Source of the DNA: Gammaproteobacteria bacterium
GTDB taxonomy: Bacteria > Pseudomonadota > Gammaproteobacteria > Xanthomonadales > Wenzhouxiangellaceae
Length of the DNA stretch: 57,478 bases
Direction: 5' to 3'
Assembly: GCA_018819105.1 (NCBI GenBank)
Contig: JAHJQV010000014.1
Coordinates: 1-57,478 of the forward strand
Shown one piece after another: positions 42,065 to 53,795 of this stretch. The position numbers were made by a program, and so were the translations under genes. Position 1 is the stretch's first letter. Each line of letters starts with the position of its first letter. The notes under the pieces were generated by a model that saw only the letters and a program-made list of their open reading frames with translations, was not told the origin of the DNA and made no database searches.

Positions 42065-43531
42065 CTACTTGCTCTGTGCTGCAATCAGCCGCTGCAGTGG
42101 TTGCAGATGGCTGCGGTATTTATGCCAGGAACGCACCGCGTCCTGGTAGATCGGTTTGCGTGCCTGGGCACGGCTGGCGGTATCGATGACCTGCCGGTTG
42201 CGGTCTGCAGTCAGACAGCGCTCATCCCAGGGCAACTGCAGAAAGGCGATGATCCTCTTCAACTGTTGCTCAGGATCTGCGATCAGCGCTTCATAGGACA
42301 CGTCCAGGATTGGCAACGGCAGGCGCTCGTGCCAGAGCCTCATGTAGTCCTGATACAGCTTGTGGGTGTGCGCGAGATCGTTGAAATCGTTGCAGAAATG
42401 AAGATTCAGATCATGCCGGTAGCACGACCACAGCGTGTCCATGGGATCGCGCTGCAAATGCAGCACACGAGCACGCGGAAACAGCAGCCAGAACAGACCG
42501 AGCAGTTCGTAATTGGAGGGCATCTTGTCGATGCCACGCCGACAGTCTGACGTCGCCGGGGTCATGGCCTGCAAATACCAGTCGCCGGCAGCTTGCAGGC
42601 TGCTGCGATCCAGCTCATTGATGTTTTGCGGAAACCCGAGTCCCGAGGCAACCCTGAAGCCAGCCTTGGCCAGGTTGCGCAGTTGCGGCAGTTCGCCAAA
42701 GGTCTCGATGGCCGGATGATTGTCCAGCATTGCAGTGAGCAGACTGGTGCCTGATCTTGGCAGGCCGACCAGCAACACGGGAAATTCGGATGCATGATCG
42801 GCATGCTGTTGGCTGGCAAACAGTTCCGCACTGAAACACGATTGCATCAGATCAAATTTGCGCTGTTCCAGCGCAGCATCGTAGCGTTGGGGGCCTGGCC
42901 GCTGACTGCTACGAATGGCATTGGCCTGGGTGTAGCTGGCGAAAGCGTCGTTGTACTCAGCCTGCTGATGCTGCAGTATCGCGGCCGCAAAATGCAATCT
43001 TGCAGTGAACCGACCGGCAGCCGGTGCCGAGCGCAGCGCGGTGGTCAGATGCTGTCGCATGTCATCGTCAAACACGACATCACCTGCTTCTGCCAGAGTG
43101 GCCAGTCCATACAGGGCTTCAGCGGTGTAGGTCTGGTCGCCCAGCACATTCCGGTAGGCAGCAACGGCAGCCTTGTAGTCACCACTGATGCTGTACATGT
43201 CGGCCAGCCGACAGTGAAACAGGGCGTAGTCAGGATCCATCTCGATGGCGCGGCGCATCAGCGTGATGGCGTCAGGCAGCTTGCCCCGGCGTTGCAGCGT
43301 CAGCGCCAGGGCTGCCTGCCAGTCGGCAAAGGGCTGCATGCTCAGCGCCTGTCGCAGCAGCGGTTCTGCGGCGTCAATGTTGCCGGTTTCCAGTGCAATG
43401 ATGCCAAGATTGCCCAGCGCTGCTGGATGGTTCGGTTGCTGCTGCAGTGCCTGCTGATACAGCTGCCAGGCCTGCTGTAGCTTGCCGGCAGAGTGTGCCT
43501 GCTCCGCCTGACTGATCAGATCGCCGACCAT
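42065..43531 (-). CDS. TPR-repeat sulfotransferase, copy 2
   Basis: The product is 488 aa. Residues 1-200 are TPR helices (GNLGIIALETGNIDAAEPLL, then GKLPDAITLMRRAIEMDP). The PAPS loop PVLLVGLPRSGTSLLTAML is at 251-269, a better match to consensus than in copy 1. KMPSNYELLGLFWLLFPRAR and LQRDPMDTLWSCY (3'-phosphate motif) follow, and the end has ARKPIYQDAVRSWHKY. It starts 4 nt after the lpdA stop, so it may be the last gene of the central-carbon operon, while its function belongs with the sulfotransferase/PRMT group. Confidence 0.92.
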   Translation of the reverse strand: MVGDLISQAEQAHSAGKLQQAWQLYQQALQQQPNHPAALGNLGIIALETGNIDAAEPLLRQALSMQPFADWQAALALTLQRRGKLPDAITLMRRAIEMDPDYALFHCRLADMYSISGDYKAAVAAYRNVLGDQTYTAEALYGLATLAEAGDVVFDDDMRQHLTTALRSAPAAGRFTARLHFAAAILQHQQAEYNDAFASYTQANAIRSSQRPGPQRYDAALEQRKFDLMQSCFSAELFASQQHADHASEFPVLLVGLPRSGTSLLTAMLDNHPAIETFGELPQLRNLAKAGFRVASGLGFPQNINELDRSSLQAAGDWYLQAMTPATSDCRRGIDKMPSNYELLGLFWLLFPRARVLHLQRDPMDTLWSCYRHDLNLHFCNDFNDLAHTHKLYQDYMRLWHERLPLPILDVSYEALIADPEQQLKRIIAFLQLPWDERCLTADRNRQVIDTASRAQARKPIYQDAVRSWHKYRSHLQPLQRLIAAQSK

Positions 43532-43535
43532 GCTG

Positions 43536-45350
43536 TTATTTTTTTGGCAGGTACAGGTCGGTCAGAGTGCCGGCCATGGCCTCGGCGGCCATGCCCACGG
43601 TTTCTGACAGGGTGGGATGCGGGTGGATGCTGAGGCCGATGTCCTCGGCGTCGCAGCCCATCTCAATGGCCAGGGTGCATTCGGCGATCAGATCACCGGC
43701 CTGCGGCCCGACGATGCCGGCACCGATCAGGCGCTTGCTGTCTGCGTCAAAGATCAGTTTGGTGACACCTTCGCTGCGTGCCATGCCCAGTGAGCGGCCA
43801 CTGGCGGCCCAGGGAAAGCGCGTGACTTCCACCTTCAGCTGCTCTGCTTTGGCCTGGTTCTCGGTCATCCCGACCCAGGCAACTTCCGGATCGGTGTAGG
43901 CCACCGAAGGAATCACGCGGGCATCAAACCAGGCGTTTTCACCGGCTGCGGCCTCGGCGGCCACCTTGCCTTCATGGCTGGCCTTGTGCGCGAGCATGGG
44001 CTGACCGACGATGTCGCCAATGGCGAAGATATGCCGCACATTGCTGCGCTGTTGGCCGTCTACCGGAATGGAGCCACGCTGATCGACCTTGATACCGGCC
44101 TTGCCGGCTTCGATGTTGTGTCCATTGGGTACCCGGCCCACCGCCGCCAGCACGCGCTCGAACTGCTTGCGTTCGGGCGCGTTGTTGCCTTCGTAGTTTA
44201 CCTCGATGTAATCGCTGTGGGCTTTCGCGGTGCTGACTTTGGTGCCGGTATGAAAACTGATGCCGCGCTGCTGCAATCGCTGCTGCAGCGGCTTGACCAG
44301 ATCGCGGTCGGTGCCCGGCATCAGTTCATCGGCCAGCTCGACCACGCAGACCTCACTGCCCAGGGCGCAATAAATGCAGGCCATCTCCAGGCCGATGATG
44401 CCGCCGCCGATGATCAGCAGTGTGGCCGGAATGTCCTGTAGCTTGAGTGCGCCGGTGGAATCCATGACGCGGTCGTCGTCCCAGGGCAGGTTGGGCAGGT
44501 GCACGGCTTCCGAGCCGGCGGCCACGACACACTGGGCAAAGCGGATGCGCTGGCTGCCGCTGGCTGATTTCACGCTGACGGTGTGCGCATCGGCAAACTG
44601 CGCGGCACCGGTGACCACACGCACCTTGCGCTTTTTGGCCAGCCCGTCCAGACCCTGAGTGAGCTTGCCTACGACGCTGTCCTTCCAACCACGCAGGCGA
44701 TCCAGATCAATGCTGGGTTCACCGAAACTGACGCCGTGCTCGGCCATGTCGGCGGCCTCATCAATCACCTTGCCAGTGTGCAGCAGCGCCTTCGATGGAA
44801 TGCAGCCGACGTTCAGGCACACCCCACCCAGACGCGGGTAGCGCTCAATGAGAATCACATCCAGACCCAGGTCGGCAGCGCGGAAAGCGGCGGTGTAGCC
44901 ACCGGGGCCTGCGCCCAGCACCAGCAGATCACAATCGTACTGCGCGGCACCTTCGCTGTTGGCGGCGGTTTCCGGCGCGCCTGAGTTGCCCGCTGACTGC
45001 GTCGAGGCCGAGCCATTGCTGGCGTTGTCGGCCACATCAGCCTGCTCGGTTGCGGCGCTGGTGTAGGTATCGTCGGCAGCCGCAGCGGCACCATCTGATT
45101 CATCTTCGGCTGCGGCCACTTCCAGCGTGGCAATCACATCGCCCTCGCTAACCTCGTCTCCGACCTGCACGTGCACATACACCACCTGACCAGCGCTGGT
45201 TGATGGCACTTCCATGGTCGCCTTGTCCGACTCCAGCGTCACCAGTGGCTGCTCTGCCTCCACGCTGTCACCGGATTTGACCAGCACTTCAATCACCGGA
45301 ACCTGCTCGAAATCACCAATGTCCGGGACCTTGATCTCTATCTTGTTCAT
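43536..45350 (-). CDS. lpdA: Dihydrolipoyl dehydrogenase with N-terminal lipoyl domain
   Basis: The product is 604 aa. Residues 1-80 are a lipoyl domain with the modified Lys43 in ESDKATMEVP. An Ala/Ser/Asp-rich linker follows to about 138. The flavoprotein part has the FAD motif LLVLGAGPGGYTAAFRA, the redox pair CLNVGC, the NAD site LLIIGGGIIGLEMA, and the C-terminal His-Glu pair HPHPTLSETVG. It is the E3 enzyme of pyruvate dehydrogenase and reoxidises lipoyl groups. Its start overlaps the stop of the protease gene upstream (ATGA). Extra lipoyl domains on E3 occur in several beta- and gammaproteobacteria. Confidence 0.96.
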   Translation of the reverse strand: MNKIEIKVPDIGDFEQVPVIEVLVKSGDSVEAEQPLVTLESDKATMEVPSTSAGQVVYVHVQVGDEVSEGDVIATLEVAAAEDESDGAAAAADDTYTSAATEQADVADNASNGSASTQSAGNSGAPETAANSEGAAQYDCDLLVLGAGPGGYTAAFRAADLGLDVILIERYPRLGGVCLNVGCIPSKALLHTGKVIDEAADMAEHGVSFGEPSIDLDRLRGWKDSVVGKLTQGLDGLAKKRKVRVVTGAAQFADAHTVSVKSASGSQRIRFAQCVVAAGSEAVHLPNLPWDDDRVMDSTGALKLQDIPATLLIIGGGIIGLEMACIYCALGSEVCVVELADELMPGTDRDLVKPLQQRLQQRGISFHTGTKVSTAKAHSDYIEVNYEGNNAPERKQFERVLAAVGRVPNGHNIEAGKAGIKVDQRGSIPVDGQQRSNVRHIFAIGDIVGQPMLAHKASHEGKVAAEAAAGENAWFDARVIPSVAYTDPEVAWVGMTENQAKAEQLKVEVTRFPWAASGRSLGMARSEGVTKLIFDADSKRLIGAGIVGPQAGDLIAECTLAIEMGCDAEDIGLSIHPHPTLSETVGMAAEAMAGTLTDLYLPKK

Positions 45351-45865
45351 AACGTGTCTCGATGTTGTCTCAGTATCAGCTGTTCACTGGACTGACTGAA
45401 TTCAAGCTGTTTCAGCGCGCTCATGCCCAGCAGCACTTCACCATCCATGTTTGGCGCCACCGCCGCGCGCACGTCGGTGAGAGCGATGTCGCCGATCTGC
45501 AGACTGTCCAGCCGGGTCAGGTAACCGCTGCTGACGCCATTGGCGGTGTTGAACCGGGTGGCGGCCAGGCGCGGCAGCCCAAGACGCTTGGCCACCGTTG
45601 CCGGCAGCGCCACCTGGGTAGCACCGGTGTCAACGAGAAAATCCACCGTCTGACCGTTGATGCGGCCGGTAAACACGTAATGGCCCTGCCGGTTCGGCTG
45701 CAGAATGACCTCAATGCTGTCTGCCTGTTGCTGGCTGTGCAGGCTCTGATTGGGGTTTTGCTGCTGCTGCACCTGGCCGCGAAAAAACCAGGTCAGCATG
45801 CCCAGCACCAGCACAGCTGCCAACAGCAGCATGCCGTGTCCGGTTTTGTTTGTGCTGGTGTTCAT
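45347..45865 (-). CDS. Retropepsin-like membrane aspartic protease
   Basis: The product is 172 aa. One N-terminal membrane helix (about 12-29) is followed by a Gln/Asn-rich spacer and the clan AA protease domain: FLVDTGATQVALP holds the catalytic Asp-Thr-Gly, LTDVRAAVAP and EVLLGMSALKQLEF complete the fold. This is the TIGR02281-type family, thought to work as a dimer on the periplasmic side. Substrates are unknown. It lies between aceF and lpdA and is translationally coupled to lpdA (ATGA), so it is made with the pyruvate dehydrogenase complex although it has no known link to it. Confidence 0.9.
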   Translation of the reverse strand: MNTSTNKTGHGMLLLAAVLVLGMLTWFFRGQVQQQQNPNQSLHSQQQADSIEVILQPNRQGHYVFTGRINGQTVDFLVDTGATQVALPATVAKRLGLPRLAATRFNTANGVSSGYLTRLDSLQIGDIALTDVRAAVAPNMDGEVLLGMSALKQLEFSQSSEQLILRQHRDTL

Positions 45866-45924
45866 ACAATCATGACCGTGTCCGGGTTTTGTTGTTACCG
45901 GTTTGCAGGGTGTCTGCTCAGCTT

Positions 45925-46055
45925 GACGGATGCGCTGTGCTTGTCCGGCCTAGCAATCTCAGCAGCCAGGCTGTTGTAGGCCGGATAAGCGCAGCGCATC
46001 CGGCAAGGTCTGCAGCGATCGGGACAAAGGCCGGAAATGCACAGTGCATGCGGTG
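45925..46055. repeat. REP-like palindrome cluster, three copies
   Basis: Copy 1 at 45925-45952 (GACGGATGCGCTGTGC then TTGTCCGGCC) is inverted relative to copy 2 at 45977-46005 (TAGGCCGGATAAGCGCAGCG then CATCCGGCA). A third, degenerate copy in the orientation of copy 2 is at about 46028-46055. The sequence closely resembles enterobacterial REP/BIME units. The cluster fills the aceF-to-protease spacer and could stabilise the upstream aceEF message or lower read-through. Confidence 0.85.
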
Positions 46056-46059
46056 ATGC

Positions 46060-47469
46060 TTACAGCAGCAAGCGGCGCAGATCGCTCAGGCCATCGGCCA
46101 GATAACGGGTAAAGCGGGCCGCATCCGCGCCATCGATCACGCGGTGATCGTAGGACAGCGACAGCGGCAACATCAGCCTGGGCACAAAGCGTTCTGAGCT
46201 CTCATCCCACTGCGGTTGCTGACTGGCTCTGGACACGCCGAGTATGGCAACTTCAGGGCCGTTCACGATCGGCGTGAAGCTGGTGCCGCCAATGCCGCCG
46301 AGGCTGGAAATGGAGAAGCAGCCGCCCTGCATCTGATCCGGTTTCAGTTTGCCGTCCCGGGCCAGGCTGCTCAGTTCGCCGAGCTCTTCGGCCAGTTCCA
46401 GCAGGCCCTTGCGATCGGCATCGCGGATCACCGGCACCACCAGGCCGTGCTCGGTGTCCACGGCAACGCCAATGTGATGGTAGCGCTTGAGAATCAGTTC
46501 GCTGCCATCATGGCTCAGCGAGGCATTGAATTGCGGAAACTGCTGCAGCGCCTTGACGCTGGCCTGGATCAGAAAGGCCACCATGCTCAGCTTGCTGCCG
46601 CGATCCCTGGCCTGGGCATTGTGCTGCTGGCGGAAGGCCTCCAGTTCGGTGATGTCGGCGACATCATGCTGGGTAACGTGTGGAATGGTGATCCAGTTGC
46701 GATACAGATGCAGGCCGGACTTGCGCTGAATGCGCGACAAAGGCTGCGTCTCGATGTCGCCGAATTTGCTGAAATCGATCTGCTTGCGGGTCGGCATGTC
46801 GACGCCGCCGGCGCTGCCGCCATGCATGCGTGCACGGATGTGCTGGTGCAGATCGTCTGCGGTGATGCGTCCCTTGCGGCCTGTGCCGCGCACCTGCCCG
46901 ATGTCGATCTCCAGCTTGCGCGCCAGCTTGCGCACGCCAGGACTGGCATGGCTGGACTGCGCAGCGGCTGTGGCATCGTCCGTGCTGTCTGCGGCGGCGG
47001 ACTCGGTTTTATGCGCTGTCGGGGCGGGGGTATGGTCGTCCTGCTCAGCGTCGTCGCCAGATGCGGCATGTTCAGAATTTTCCTGGTCGGATTCTTCTTG
47101 GTCGGATTCTTCCGGGCCAGATTCGTCTCGATCGGTGTCTTCCTGGCCGGATTGGTCATGATCAGAGTCGTCCTGGTCGCTGCTGTCCTGGTCGCTGCTG
47201 TCATCGTCAGCCTGATCGGCATCGTCTGCGTCCACTTCCAGCGTGGCGATCACATCGCCTTCGGAGACCTCGTCACCGACCTTGACCTTGAGCTGCGTGA
47301 TGGTGCCGGCATCGCTGGCCGGCACTTCCATGGTCGCCTTGTCCGATTCCAGCGTCAGCAGGGAATCGTCCTTGGCCACCTTGTCGCCTGCACTGACCAG
47401 CACTTCAATGACCGGAACCTGGTCAAAATCGCCGATGTCGGGAACCTTGATGTCTATTGTCTTTGCCAT
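46060..47469 (-). CDS. aceF: Pyruvate dehydrogenase E2, dihydrolipoamide acetyltransferase
   Basis: The product is 469 aa from the ATG at 47469; the frame is open upstream but that part is antisense-like to aceE. It has one lipoyl domain with Lys44 in ESDKATMEVP, then a very acidic linker at about 81-145 built from Asp, Ser, Glu and Gln, an E3/E1-binding domain (SPGVRKLARKLEIDIGQVRG) at about 176-207, and the catalytic domain ending with the active-site SYDHRVIDGADAARF. It carries acetyl groups to CoA. One lipoyl domain instead of E. coli's three fits the extra one on LpdA. Confidence 0.96.
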   Translation of the reverse strand: MAKTIDIKVPDIGDFDQVPVIEVLVSAGDKVAKDDSLLTLESDKATMEVPASDAGTITQLKVKVGDEVSEGDVIATLEVDADDADQADDDSSDQDSSDQDDSDHDQSGQEDTDRDESGPEESDQEESDQENSEHAASGDDAEQDDHTPAPTAHKTESAAADSTDDATAAAQSSHASPGVRKLARKLEIDIGQVRGTGRKGRITADDLHQHIRARMHGGSAGGVDMPTRKQIDFSKFGDIETQPLSRIQRKSGLHLYRNWITIPHVTQHDVADITELEAFRQQHNAQARDRGSKLSMVAFLIQASVKALQQFPQFNASLSHDGSELILKRYHHIGVAVDTEHGLVVPVIRDADRKGLLELAEELGELSSLARDGKLKPDQMQGGCFSISSLGGIGGTSFTPIVNGPEVAILGVSRASQQPQWDESSERFVPRLMLPLSLSYDHRVIDGADAARFTRYLADGLSDLRRLLL

Positions 47470-47483
47470 GGGGGACTCCGTGC

Positions 47484-50149
<2,666 letters not shown>

Positions 50150-50153
<4 letters not shown>

Positions 50154-52483
50154 GTCCAGTCCTCATCGTCTTGATTCCATTGACCGTGAAACAGCGTTGC
50201 CTGCAGCTGTTCACGATCGTATTGCTGGGCGTCGACGCAGGCGATCGCGGTCATGTTGATGACCCGGCGCACGGTGGCCGATGGCACCAGCAGGTGGGCC
50301 GGCATGCCTGCGCCCATAAGGATGGGGCCCACCGATATGCCCTTGGTGACAATGCGGGCAAAATTGAACGCAATGTGGGCAGAATCGACATCCGGCATCA
50401 CCAGCAGATTGGCGCAGCCGCTGAGATGTGAATTGGGAAACACGCGTTCGCGGATGCTGTCCGACAGCGCCATGTCGGCAGTCATCTCGCCTTCGACTTC
50501 CAGCTCCGGTGAGCGTTCACGCAGTATGCGCAGGGCGGCACGCATCTTTTCCGCGCTGTCGTCGGGGTGGCTGCCAAATGCTGAATGTGACAGCAGCGCC
50601 ACCTTGGGCTGCATGCCGAACAGTTTGACCTTTTCCGCCGCCATCTCCGCCAGCTGCGCGATCTGCTCGGCATTGGGGTTCATGTTGACGTGCGTGTCGC
50701 AGACAAAATAGATGCCGGCGTCACAGGTCATACCGCTGAGTGCACCGACGATGCCCAACCGGTTGCCGATGCCAAGCACGTTGAGCACGTCGCGCAGCTT
50801 GTTCTGGTAACCGCCTTCGATGCCGGAGATCATGGCGTCGGCATCGCCACGTTTGACCGCCAGTGCGGCGATCACTGTCTCGCGCGTGCGCACGATGTTC
50901 TTGGCCGCATCCGGCGACACGCCGCGGCGCTGCATCAATTCGTGGTAGGTCTGCCAGTAGTCCTTGAAGCGCGGATCCGACTGCGGGTTGATCAGCTCGA
51001 AGTGTTCCCCCGCCTTGAGCCGCAGACCCAGCCGCTGACAGCGCATCTCCACCACTTCCGGGCGCCCTATCAGCACCGGAATGGCGAGCTGGTCGTCGAC
51101 GATGGTCTGCACCGCACGCAGGATGGTTTCGTTCTCGCCTTCGGCAAAAATAACCCGGCGCGGGTCCTTGCGTGCCTGGTCGAACACCGGCTTCATCATC
51201 ATGCCGGTGCGGAACACGAACTGGTTCAGCTTCTCGCGATAGGCATCCATGTCCTCGATGGGACGGTCGGCGATGCCCGAATCCATCGCCGCCTGCGCCA
51301 CCGCCGGAGCCAGATGCGACAGCAGGCGTGGATCAAACGGTTGCGGAATCAGATAATCGCGCCCGAACTGCTTGGCCTCGTCGCCGTAACCGGCGGCGCT
51401 GGCATCGCTGGCCTCCAGCCGGGTCAGCGCCGCCAGGGCGTGTGCACAGGCCAGCTTCATTGCCTCGTTGATCTCGCGCGCGCCGACATCAATGGCACCG
51501 CGAAAGATGTACGGGAAGCACAGCACGTTGTTGACCTGATTGGGGAAATCCGAACGGCCGGTGGCGATGATGGCATCCGGACGTGCCTCGCGCGCCACAT
51601 CCGGCATGATTTCGGGCACCGGATTGGCCAGCGCCAGAATGATCGGCTGCTCGGCCATGGTCTTGAGCATTTCCGGTTTCAGCACGTTCGGTGCCGAGAC
51701 ACCGAGAAAGATGTCGGCACCGTTGACCGCATCGGCCAGCGTGCGCGCCTCGGTGTCGCGTGCGTACTTCTGCTTGCGTTCGTCCATTTCCTCAGCGCGG
51801 CCAGCGTAAACCACGCCCTCGCGGTCACAGACGATGATGTTCTCCAGCGGCAGGCCCAGCTCCACCAGCAGATCCAGACAGGCCATGCCGGCGGCACCGG
51901 CACCGGATGCGGCCAGGCGCACGTCCTCGATGTTCTTGCCGACGATGTGTAGCGCATTGATCACGGCGGCAGCAGTGATCACGGCAGTGCCGTGCTGGTC
52001 GTCATGGAATACCGGAATGTCCATGCGTTCGCGCAGCTGCTGCTCGATGTAAAAGCACTCCGGTGCCTTGATGTCTTCCAGGTTGATGCCGCCAAAAGTC
52101 GGCTCCAGGCTGGCGACGATGTCGATGAACCGGTCCGGGTCGGTTTCGTCGATCTCGATGTCGAACACATCGATGCCGGCAAATTTGCGGAACAGCACAC
52201 CTTTGCCTTCCATCACCGGCTTGGCTGCCAGCGGCCCGATCGCACCCAGGCCCAGCACGGCGGTGCCGTTGGTGATGACCGCGACCAGGTTGCTGCGTGC
52301 GGTCAGATTGGCGGCTTCGGCGGGATCTTTGGCGATCAGCTCGGACGCTGCCGCCACCCCCGGCGAGTAGGCCATGGCGAGATCCTTCTGCGTGGTCAGC
52401 GCCTTGGTCGGCGTGATGCGGATCTTGCCCGGCGTTGGATAACGGTGATAATCCAGCGCGTCTTGACTCAGTTTGTCATCCAT
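50150..52483 (-). CDS. maeB: NADP-dependent malic enzyme, MaeB type
   Basis: The product is 777 aa. The malic enzyme part (1-430) has [31 protein letters not shown] and the NAD(P) site [12 protein letters not shown]. The C-terminal 330 residues are a phosphotransacetylase-like domain, which in MaeB is regulatory and binds acetyl-CoA. It converts malate to pyruvate, feeding the pyruvate dehydrogenase encoded directly downstream. The overlap with aceE ties production of the two enzymes together. Confidence 0.96.
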
Positions 52484-52646
52484 CGATTAGTGATCCATCT
52501 GTTGCGTGGGCCGGGCCTGTATGTCGCGGCGTTGTGCTGCTTTGCTGCCCGCAAAGACCAGGTGATCAACGCCTGGCGATGATGTCAATGCAGCAGCCGA
52601 ACCCCGGCCTGCATGAATCGGCGGGTGTAGCGGCTGGCACGCCGCA

Positions 52647-53666
52647 TCAATGGGCCTGTTCGTGACTGGCTGCGTATTGGCCAAGCGCGGCCATGCCGTT
52701 CATGCGCGCGCGATGGGACAGCTTTTTCTGCGCCTTCTGCGGATTGGCCGGATCGGCTGCCCAGGCTTGCAGCGCAGCATGCTGCAGCGCACGGCCATAG
52801 GAAAAGCTCAGTGGCCAGGGAAAAGCGCCCAGTGCGTTCATGGCCTGCAGATGCTCGGTGGCTTCCACATCGCCCTGGCCACCGGACAGAAACACCACCC
52901 CGGCAACCGCCGCCGGCACCGCATTGAGCAGGCAGGTGACCGTGGCCTGAGCCACTTCATCGCGGTCGGCGCGCTCTTCGCACTCGGAACCGGAAATCAC
53001 CATCGAGGCTTTCAGAATGCTGCCTTCCAGCACCACACCCTGCTCATACATCTGTGCATACAAACTGCGCAGCGTGGCTTCGGTGACATCAAAGCAGTCG
53101 TCCAGATCGTGGCTGCCGTCCATCAGCACTTCCGGCTCGACGATCGGCACGATGTCGTTTTCCTGACACAGGGCGGCGTAGCGCGCCAGTGCGTGTGCAT
53201 TGGCCTCGATGCAGGCCGAGCTGGGCATGCCATCAGCAATGGTGATCACCGCGCGCCACTTGGCAAACTTAGCGCCCAGCTCGCGGTATTCCTGCAGCCG
53301 CTCGCGCAAGCCGTCCAGACCCTCGGTAACTTTTTCATCGCTGTGGCCGGCCAGCGCTTTGGCACCCTTATCCACCTTGATGCCGGGCAGGATGCCCTCG
53401 GACTGCATGATCTCGACCATGCTGCGGCCGTCGGCGGCTCGCTGGCGCAGTGTTTCATCAAACAGAATGGCACCGGAAATGTGCTCACCGAGGCCCGGGG
53501 TGGACAGCAGCGTGGCGCGGTAATCACGGCGATTGTCTTCGCTGTTTTCCATGTTGACACTGGCCAGACGTTTGGCGATGGTGCCAGTGCTTTCATCGAT
53601 GGCGAGAATGCCTTTGCCCGGCGCGACCAGCGCCTGTGCATTGCTTACCAGAGTTGCGATATCCAT
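52647..53666 (-). CDS. Class I fructose-bisphosphate aldolase
   Basis: The product is 339 aa of the eukaryote-like class I type. It has GKGILAIDESTGTIAKRL near the N-terminus, GIKVDKGA, VPIVEPEVLMDGSHD, and the Schiff-base lysine in EGSILKASMV. Class I enzymes need no metal, unlike the class II aldolase more usual in gammaproteobacteria. It cleaves fructose-1,6-bisphosphate reversibly. It follows pgk by 129 bp and precedes maeB by 163 bp; neither spacer shows a gene. Confidence 0.95.
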   Translation of the reverse strand: MDIATLVSNAQALVAPGKGILAIDESTGTIAKRLASVNMENSEDNRRDYRATLLSTPGLGEHISGAILFDETLRQRAADGRSMVEIMQSEGILPGIKVDKGAKALAGHSDEKVTEGLDGLRERLQEYRELGAKFAKWRAVITIADGMPSSACIEANAHALARYAALCQENDIVPIVEPEVLMDGSHDLDDCFDVTEATLRSLYAQMYEQGVVLEGSILKASMVISGSECEERADRDEVAQATVTCLLNAVPAAVAGVVFLSGGQGDVEATEHLQAMNALGAFPWPLSFSYGRALQHAALQAWAADPANPQKAQKKLSHRARMNGMAALGQYAASHEQAH

Positions 53667-53733
53667 GATGCCGGGTGCTCCATAAAGCGTGTTGATATGA
53701 AAGGCTTATTGTAGCGAGTTTGCGCCGCACTTG

Positions 53734-53769
53734 CCCATTTACAGGCCCATTGACAGGCCCGTTGACAGG
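53734..53769. repeat. 12-bp tandem repeat, three copies
   Basis: CCCATTTACAGG, CCCATTGACAGG and CCCGTTGACAGG stand head to tail in the pgk-fba spacer. They are non-coding and each differs from the next by one base. No known binding site is recognised. Confidence 0.85.
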
Positions 53770-53795
53770 CGCGGCGGGGTGGCAGCCGATGCGGT

